Part shown: in pieces, positions 60,177 to 64,000 of the stretch
Layout: the number at the start of each line of letters is the position of its first letter
Numbering within the stretch: position 1 is the first letter of the stretch
NCBI RefSeq assembly: GCF_014306135.1
Contig: NZ_JACRWD010000001.1
Coordinates: 1,240,001-1,304,000, forward strand
DNA length: 64,000 nt
DNA from: Paraclostridium hominis
GTDB lineage: Bacteria > Bacillota > Clostridia > Peptostreptococcales > Peptostreptococcaceae
Direction: 5' to 3'
Made by a program: the position numbers and the translations under genes
Notes under the pieces: model-generated
The model's database searches: none
Seen by the model: only the letters and a program-made list of their open reading frames with translations
What the model was told of the DNA's origin: nothing

Positions 60177-60344
60177 ATAGTGTATCTCCTTTACTCATAT
60201 TTACTTATTTAATATGTCCAAAATAAACTTTTCCTATTTTAGAAAATTATTCAAGTATACAATATACATTAAAAATATACCTTATCCGTAAGAATATGTC
60301 TATAAAATCTTAAAAATTCTCTAAATTCATATTAAAATTAAACA

Positions 60345-60382
60345 TAAAAAAACTTGCAAAATTAAAATTTTGCAAGTTTTTT
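60345..60382. terminator. Terminator after the siroheme/ferredoxin reductase gene
   Basis: ACTTGCAAAAT pairs perfectly with ATTTTGCAAGT with A/T-runs on both sides, directly beyond the stop at 60386. Confidence 0.88.
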
Positions 60383-60385
60383 TAA

Positions 60386-61327
60386 TTAACAAGTAGCTCC
60401 ACCTACAGTATGCAATTGAGCTTCTAATATTTCTTCTTTTCTTTCAAGTACTTCATCTCCTAAAACTTGAACTTCTATGTTTTCAACACCTATTCTATCT
60501 ATCATGTCCCCAAAACGTTCTCCTGTTTTACCTTGTTCTCTATATATAAGAAGAGTTTTTTCTAATATATTCATCATTTCTTCTTCACTATGTATTCCTG
60601 ATATAGGAGTTCCTGGTCTTGAAGCTTTACCCCATTTACCTCCTAAGTATATCTTTAAACCTTTTTTCCCTTCATCAATTGCATCAAAATGACATTTTCC
60701 TATACATAACCCACAGTTATTGCATTTTTCTCTATCTATGAAAGCTTTACCATCAACTATGCTTATAGCTCCTACCTTACAAGTATCTCTAGGAGCACAT
60801 TTTTTACATCCTGAACACATATCTTCATCAAAGTCTGGTACAAACTGTCCTATTACTCCAAAATCATTTAAACTAGGCTTTATACAGTTATTTGGACATC
60901 CTCCAACTCCTATTTTAAATTTGTGTGGTAATTTTACATCATACCATTTTTCATAAAACTCTTTATGAAGCTTAGTTCCTATTCCCTGTGTATCGCAAAG
61001 TCCAAATGTGCAAACTGTGCCTTTACATGGAACTATAGGTCTTACTCTAGAACCAGTTCCACCTGAAACTAAATTATCCTTTTTTAAATGCTCTTTAGTA
61101 TTTTCTATATCTTCATATTTAATTCCAGGTATTTCTAAAGTAAGTCTTGATGTTAATGATATATCTCCACTTCCGTACTTCTTAGCTATTTCTGCAACAT
61201 TTATTAATTGATCTGCAGTTATAGCTCCATTTTCAGTTATAACCCTACAAGAAAAATGTTTTCCATCATTATTTGATAAAAATCCTTGCCCCTTAACTTC
61301 TTTTCTCATTGCATCTGTTATTTTCAT
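60386..61327 (-). CDS. Siroheme/ferredoxin-type sulfite (or nitrite) reductase
   Basis: 313 residues. A small N-terminal half domain, then the siroheme-4Fe4S motif CKGTVCTFGLC (C101/C106/C111) paired with GCPNNC (C144/C148). A two-cluster ferredoxin insert follows (C171/174/177/183 and C202/205/208/212). This layout matches small AsrC/DsrA-like reductases of anaerobes. It is encoded two bases after the CoA-disulfide reductase gene, so sulfur reduction is favoured over nitrite. Electrons probably come from ferredoxin or the partner flavoprotein. GGGGTAAA precedes the start. Confidence 0.85.
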   Translation of the reverse strand: MKITDAMRKEVKGQGFLSNNDGKHFSCRVITENGAITADQLINVAEIAKKYGSGDISLTSRLTLEIPGIKYEDIENTKEHLKKDNLVSGGTGSRVRPIVPCKGTVCTFGLCDTQGIGTKLHKEFYEKWYDVKLPHKFKIGVGGCPNNCIKPSLNDFGVIGQFVPDFDEDMCSGCKKCAPRDTCKVGAISIVDGKAFIDREKCNNCGLCIGKCHFDAIDEGKKGLKIYLGGKWGKASRPGTPISGIHSEEEMMNILEKTLLIYREQGKTGERFGDMIDRIGVENIEVQVLGDEVLERKEEILEAQLHTVGGATC

Positions 61328-61329
61328 AA

Positions 61330-62970
61330 TTAATTTACCCCCATTTCAGTATTTATCTCTCTATTTAAAGCTAATCCACCTTCTAAAATTTGTACATCTT
61401 TATATCCAAAATGCTTCATTCTATTGTATGCTAAATAAGCTCTTTTACCTCTGGCACAGACTAAAAGAATTTTATCATCATACTCAAACTCATCTAATTT
61501 TCCATTTAGTGTTGCTAAATCTATAAATGGTATACCTTCTAATTGAGGTTTTTTATTTACATCTGCTAATTTATAATCTTCTTGATTTTCAATAAAATCA
61601 TTGTACCTTACTATTTTTACAGCTCCATCAATTTTATTTAAAAGTACATTTGCCACATGTCCTAATGGGTGTATAGCTGTTGAAAAAGGTGGTGCATATG
61701 CTAAATCTAGATTTTGTAAATCACCAATTGTAGCATTAAAAGTTATTGCTGTTGCTACTATATCTATTTGTTTATCAACATTTCCTTCTCCAAATATTTG
61801 AGCTCCTAATACCCTTTTACTGTTTTTATCTGCTATAAGCTTGATAATTATCATTTTAGAATCTGGATAATAATGTGCTTTATCATCTATTGGAACTATG
61901 ACACTTTCTACTTCATAGCCTAAATTTTTTGCATCTTTTTCAGTTAGTCCAGTTCTTGCTGCATTTAAATTTAATAATTTTACTATTCCAGTTCCTAATA
62001 CGCCGTTAAATGGAGTCTTTTCTCCGCTTATAGTTTTAGCAACACATCTTCCTTCTTTATTTGCAGATGATCCCATTGGAGACCATACAGACTTTCCACT
62101 TAGTATATTTTTTACTGTTACACAATCACCTACTGCATATATATCTTCATCATTAGTTTGCATATATTCATTAACTTTTATAGTTTTGTTTGTCTCTAAT
62201 TCTAAACCACAATCACTTGCAATCTTTGTATTAGCTCTTATGCCAACAGCCATTACTATAATATCTGCCTTCATAGCTCTTTTATCTGTTCTTACTTTCT
62301 TTACTTTATTATCTCCTTCTATAGAAATTAATCTTTCTCCTGTTAAAACCATTATTCCATTTTCCATTAATTCATCTTCAACATAAGAACATACCTCATC
62401 ATCAAAGCCTGGCATTATGTGGTCCATAGCTTCAACCAAAGTCGTTTTAATTCCCATTTCATGAAGATTTTCAGCAACTTCAAGTCCTATGAATCCTCCT
62501 CCTACTACCACAGCTCTTTTTACATTATCATTTTCAACAACTTCACGAACAGCTATAGCATCATTTGGAGTTCTCATATAATAAACTCCTTCCAAATCTA
62601 TTCCTTCTATAGGTGGTTTTACTGGATCTGCACCTGTTGCTATAACCAATTTATCATAATTAAATTTAACTTCTTCATTATTATTTAAATTTATTGCATT
62701 TACTATTTTTTCATTTCTATCTATAGATAAAGCCTCTATTCCTGTTTTAACTTCTACCTGAGTTAAATCAGAAAAACTCTTAGGAGTGTTTACTATCAAA
62801 TCTGATTTATTTTCTATAACTCCACCGACATAATATGGAAGTCCACATCCTGCATATGAAATATTCTCCCCCTTAGTTATAAGAGTTACATCTAAATCTC
62901 TATTTTCACGTTTTAGTTTTGCAGCTGTTTTAGTGCCTGCAGCAACTCCCCCAATTACTAATACTTTCAT
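61330..62970 (-). CDS. CoA-disulfide (polysulfide) reductase with rhodanese domain
   Basis: 546 residues. The FAD domain starts KVLVIGGVAAGTKTAAKLKR; the single redox cysteine is C42 in SYAGCGLPYY. An NAD(P)H domain (VVVGGGFIGLEVAENL) and a dimerisation domain follow, then a C-terminal rhodanese domain with C505 in LLVCARGKRAY. This fusion is the known CoADR-Rhd/NAD(P)H sulfur reductase type that reduces CoA disulfides, persulfides or polysulfide. Operon with the siroheme reductase and divergent LysR gene point to sulfur-responsive control. GGAGGGG precedes the start. Confidence 0.93.
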   Translation of the reverse strand: MKVLVIGGVAAGTKTAAKLKRENRDLDVTLITKGENISYAGCGLPYYVGGVIENKSDLIVNTPKSFSDLTQVEVKTGIEALSIDRNEKIVNAINLNNNEEVKFNYDKLVIATGADPVKPPIEGIDLEGVYYMRTPNDAIAVREVVENDNVKRAVVVGGGFIGLEVAENLHEMGIKTTLVEAMDHIMPGFDDEVCSYVEDELMENGIMVLTGERLISIEGDNKVKKVRTDKRAMKADIIVMAVGIRANTKIASDCGLELETNKTIKVNEYMQTNDEDIYAVGDCVTVKNILSGKSVWSPMGSSANKEGRCVAKTISGEKTPFNGVLGTGIVKLLNLNAARTGLTEKDAKNLGYEVESVIVPIDDKAHYYPDSKMIIIKLIADKNSKRVLGAQIFGEGNVDKQIDIVATAITFNATIGDLQNLDLAYAPPFSTAIHPLGHVANVLLNKIDGAVKIVRYNDFIENQEDYKLADVNKKPQLEGIPFIDLATLNGKLDEFEYDDKILLVCARGKRAYLAYNRMKHFGYKDVQILEGGLALNREINTEMGVN

Positions 62971-63024
62971 ATTACCCCTCCAAGAATTTATATTAATTAT
63001 ATTTTTAACAAGTTCTATTTAACT

Positions 63025-63117
63025 AAAGTGTATCAACTGTATAGTATAATGTAAAATTATAAAATCTTATTGATTTATAAATTTAACTTATAGTACACTT
63101 TATTTATCAAAAGTGTA
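63025..63117. promoter_or_regulatory. Candidate LysR operator between divergent genes
   Basis: TACACTTT (63094-63101) and AAAGTGTA (63110-63117) form a perfect 8-bp inverted repeat just before the LysR gene, and a third AAAGTGTA lies at 63025-63032 close to the reductase start. Spacing suits a recognition site and an activation site for the divergent regulator. Confidence 0.6.
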
Positions 63118-63129
63118 TTGGGGGATACT

Positions 63130-64000
63130 ATGATAGATTTTAGATTAAAAACATTTATAGACTTATGTGAAACTAGAAGTTATACAAAAACGGCAAAGAG
63201 ACTATGCATTACTCAACCTGCCGTTAGCCAACATATCAAATACATAGAATCTAAATATAATATAAAATTATTTGATTACATAGGAAAAAATTTAATTCTA
63301 ACTAAGCTAGGTCAAGATTTTTTAAATAATATTTTAAAATTAAAAACCATGTCTTTATCTATTGAAAATGATTTAAAAAATTCAAAATGTATATCTAAAT
63401 CTTTATCATTTGGGGCAACTCGTAGTATTGGTGAATTTGTTATGCCAAATATTATAAAAAATTATTTAAGAGATTGTCCAAATGCTAATTTATCCATGGT
63501 TGTTGATAATACAAAAACATTATTGGATATGCTAAAAAAAGGTGTTTTAGAATTTTGTTTTATTGAAGGTCATTTTAATAAAGCAGATTATGAAACTCAC
63601 TTATTTAGTTATGAAGATTTTATTTTTATTGCTTCTCCTGAAAATCACCTTGCTAAAAAATCCAATTTATCTATTGAGGACTTATTTGGAGAAAGTTTAA
63701 TTCTTCGAGAACAAGGTTCAGGTAGCCGAGATATCTTTGAGCTGTGGCTTTATGAACAAAATTATTCTCATAAAAATTTTAACTCCCTACTTCAAGTAGG
63801 TAATATTAATTTAATAAAAGATTTAGTAAAAAATAATTTTGGTATATCTATAATTTATAAAGTTGCTGTAATGGATGAATTAGAAAAAAAAGAATTGATA
63901 ATGCTAGATATAAATTCTATGAAGTTATCTCATGAATTTAATTTTATATATTTAAAAGATTCTATATTCGCTTCAGAATATGTGGACTTTTTTAATAAAA
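63130..64000 (+). CDS. LysR-family transcriptional regulator, 3' end outside window
   Basis: The first 290 residues are present. The N-terminal HTH has TFIDLCETRSYTKTAKRLCI and TQPAVSQHIKYIESKYNIKLF. A linker helix and a periplasmic-binding-protein-like effector domain (LSFGATRSIGEFVMPNII, VVDNTKTLLDMLKKG, IASPENHLAK) follow. The closeness to CysL/CysB-like regulators and the divergent sulfur genes suggest it senses a sulfur compound. GGGGG precedes the start. Confidence 0.92.
   Translation, partial: MIDFRLKTFIDLCETRSYTKTAKRLCITQPAVSQHIKYIESKYNIKLFDYIGKNLILTKLGQDFLNNILKLKTMSLSIENDLKNSKCISKSLSFGATRSIGEFVMPNIIKNYLRDCPNANLSMVVDNTKTLLDMLKKGVLEFCFIEGHFNKADYETHLFSYEDFIFIASPENHLAKKSNLSIEDLFGESLILREQGSGSRDIFELWLYEQNYSHKNFNSLLQVGNINLIKDLVKNNFGISIIYKVAVMDELEKKELIMLDINSMKLSHEFNFIYLKDSIFASEYVDFFNK

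Overview
This is an AT-rich Firmicutes chromosome segment. Gene content (UV damage endonuclease, glutaminyl-tRNA synthetase, CoA-disulfide reductase with a rhodanese domain, siroheme reductases, PanF/YhdT) and codon use suggest the Peptostreptococcaceae (Paraclostridium, Paeniclostridium or Terrisporobacter relatives). The genus is inferred from general resemblance only; there is no rRNA or tRNA gene in the window. Two mobile elements interrupt otherwise ordinary chromosome.

Chromosome left (1-8.5 kb): an ion-transporter tail, small hypothetical and membrane genes, a MATE exporter, a Ca2+/Na+ exchanger, a thioredoxin-like protein and ClpB. 

Element 1 (8508-13773): a complete 5,266-bp IS1595-type transposon with near-identical inverted ends and a perfect 8-bp target duplication (AAAATTTA). 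Besides its transposase it carries a minus-strand operon of three ribosome-directed genes: an RlmA-type 23S rRNA guanine methyltransferase, an Erm-type 23S rRNA adenine dimethyltransferase and an HflX ribosome-splitting GTPase. Each is preceded by its own leader: a tiny ORF ending IRLRG followed by a conserved hairpin. The operon begins with a promoter, a further 23-codon leader and an intrinsic terminator. This looks like an antibiotic-inducible, multi-mechanism 50S-resistance island.

Chromosome middle (13.8-20.6 kb): a DUF3284-type protein, an orphan PAS-PAS histidine kinase, GlnS, UvsE and a nitrite/sulfite reductase, then the stranded terminator of panF. 

Element 2 (20680-58522): an integrated phage/plasmid hybrid bounded by a 163-bp perfect direct repeat that is the last 54 codons (including stop) of panF, so PanF is rebuilt on integration. 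A tyrosine integrase sits beside attR. The left part is plasmid-like: a RepA_N initiator, structured non-coding RNA, a HerA/VirB4-like ATPase with two small membrane proteins, and a two-gene AbiTii-type defence-like locus. The right part, all on the minus strand, is phage: small early genes, a candidate single-chain two-barrel (YonO/QDE-1-like) RNA polymerase, an SF2 helicase, a Rha regulator, HNH, terminase, portal, protease, HK97 capsid, connectors, two paralogous major tail proteins, a frameshifted tail chaperone and the tape measure. Structural genes stop at the tape measure: no distal tail, baseplate, receptor-binding or lysis genes are visible.

Chromosome right (58.4-64 kb): panF and yhdT, then a sulfur-redox pair (siroheme/ferredoxin reductase and CoA-disulfide reductase) divergent from a LysR regulator that runs off the window.
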